Shown here piece after piece: positions 32,842 through 33,146 of a DNA stretch of 33,146 nucleotides; the stretch's first letter is position 1, and each line of letters begins with the position of its first letter. Source of the DNA: DASSFG01 sp035547915 (GTDB lineage Bacteria; Planctomycetota; Planctomycetia; Pirellulales; JAICIG01); the NCBI GenBank assembly GCA_035547915.1, contig DASZTS010000040.1, positions 1-33,146 of the forward strand, in the 5' to 3' direction. Position numbers and translations under genes: made by a program. Under the pieces are notes generated by a model. The model made no database searches. It was not told the DNA's origin and worked only from the letters and a program-made list of their open reading frames with translations.

Positions 32842-33146
32842 GGGTGCACGCCAAGTTCGGGAGGTTTTACACCGGTAGTTTAGATACTCTGGGTCGGCGG
32901 AGGAACGGATAGCCGGGACGATTTCGAAGATGGCGGACCAGTCGGTCATCGTCGCTCAGGGCCGCGGCGCGAACCTGTAAAATCGCCTCGGCTCCTTCAG
33001 GATCGTTCCAGAACATCTCCGTTCCTTTTGCACGATAGTTGATCTCTTTCACCAGCGACTCCATCCAAGCGGTGGTCACGGGCAGGCCTTGCCGGCGATA
33101 GTCAGGATAGTTCATTCGCATGCTGTTGTTTCTCAGGTAGCCAATT
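32842..33146 (-). mobile_element. 3' end of an ISKra4-like insertion sequence (right copy)
   Basis: The element is read on the minus strand and enters from beyond the window. Its end at 32842 (GGGTGCACGCC outward) matches the left copy's end at 221. Identity is 218 of 221 aligned bases, and 84 further upstream bases are visible here that are outside the window for the left copy. It is in inverted orientation to the left copy, so the two 3' ends face each other across 32.6 kb. Confidence 0.8.
32867..33145 (-). CDS. ISKra4-like family transposase, C-terminal fragment (cut by window edge)
   Basis: The last 92 residues are visible; the frame continues to the window edge through YLRNNSMRMNYPDYRRQGLP, so the ATG at 33121 is internal. 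The segment RMNYPDYRRQGLPVTTAWME followed by SLVKEINYRAKGTEMFW matches the conserved end of ISKra4-type transposases (recognised from memory). There it follows the last catalytic region of the DDE transposase. It differs from the left copy in one residue over the shared 64. The gene stops 25 bases before the element end. Confidence 0.8.
   Translation of the reverse strand: MGYLRNNSMRMNYPDYRRQGLPVTTAWMESLVKEINYRAKGTEMFWNDPEGAEAILQVRAAALSDDDRLVRHLRNRPGYPFLRRPRVSKLPV

Noticed and set aside
1..33146. The region as a single composite transposon flanked by two IS copies
   Set aside because: The content is ordinary chromosomal (aat, htrA-like, cold shock, SDR and kinase genes), with no cargo typical of transposons and no compositional break that I can see. 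Two independent insertions explain the flanks better.

Overview
The window looks like a chromosomal stretch of a high-GC planctomycete (Planctomycetota, probably a Pirellulales-type genome). This is inferred from gene style, not from a marker gene. The signs are several large secreted PQQ-type beta-propeller proteins, an ExbD protein with an N-terminal CxxC...CxxC zinc ribbon, a small membrane protein starting MDENPYKAP, a giant VWA/secretin-N-like/DUF2135-like protein with a glycine-rich tail, and a small receiver-like protein downstream of a propeller lipoprotein. No rRNA, tRNA or CRISPR array was seen.

Layout. Both ends hold the 3' end of the same ISKra4-like insertion sequence in inverted orientation (1-221 and 32842-33146, 3 mismatches in 221 aligned bases). 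From left to right: a small membrane protein on the minus strand (388-675); an SDR epimerase and a HEAT-repeat-like exported protein (1126-3373); an iron-type alcohol dehydrogenase with a PfkB sugar kinase (3556-5706); a secreted M2/M3-type HELGH metallopeptidase (5856-7559); two tandem copies of a roughly 104-bp dispersed palindromic repeat; a cold-shock protein (8179-8391). Then comes a seven-gene envelope cluster (8877-19413), followed by aat (leucyl/phenylalanyl-tRNA-protein transferase), two secreted PQQ-propeller proteins, a degenerate response-regulator receiver, a minus-strand htrA-like protease with a membrane protein behind it, a short exported protein, and the 1383-aa VWA protein.

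The most interesting unit is the 8877-19413 cluster. It encodes a single-TM protein with a long extracytoplasmic part, a TolQ/ExbB proton channel, two TolR/ExbD proteins (one with a zinc ribbon), a 1169-aa inner-membrane-anchored TPR plus beta-propeller protein, a TPR plus family-5 solute-binding-like protein, and an exported coiled-coil protein. The parts list resembles Tol-Pal (TolQ, TolR, TolA, TolB propeller, CpoB TPR) rebuilt from different proteins. It may be a proton-motive-force-driven envelope machine specific to this lineage. That reading is inference from domain content and gene order.

A second theme is a dispersed repeat of about 104 bp with four copies (291-390, 7566-7669, 7749-7853, 25546-25649). 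It has a conserved inner hairpin, imperfect inverted ends, and termini that begin TAA or TAG. At two copies the terminus supplies the in-frame stop codon of the neighbouring membrane-protein gene. All four copies lie at or beyond gene 3' ends.
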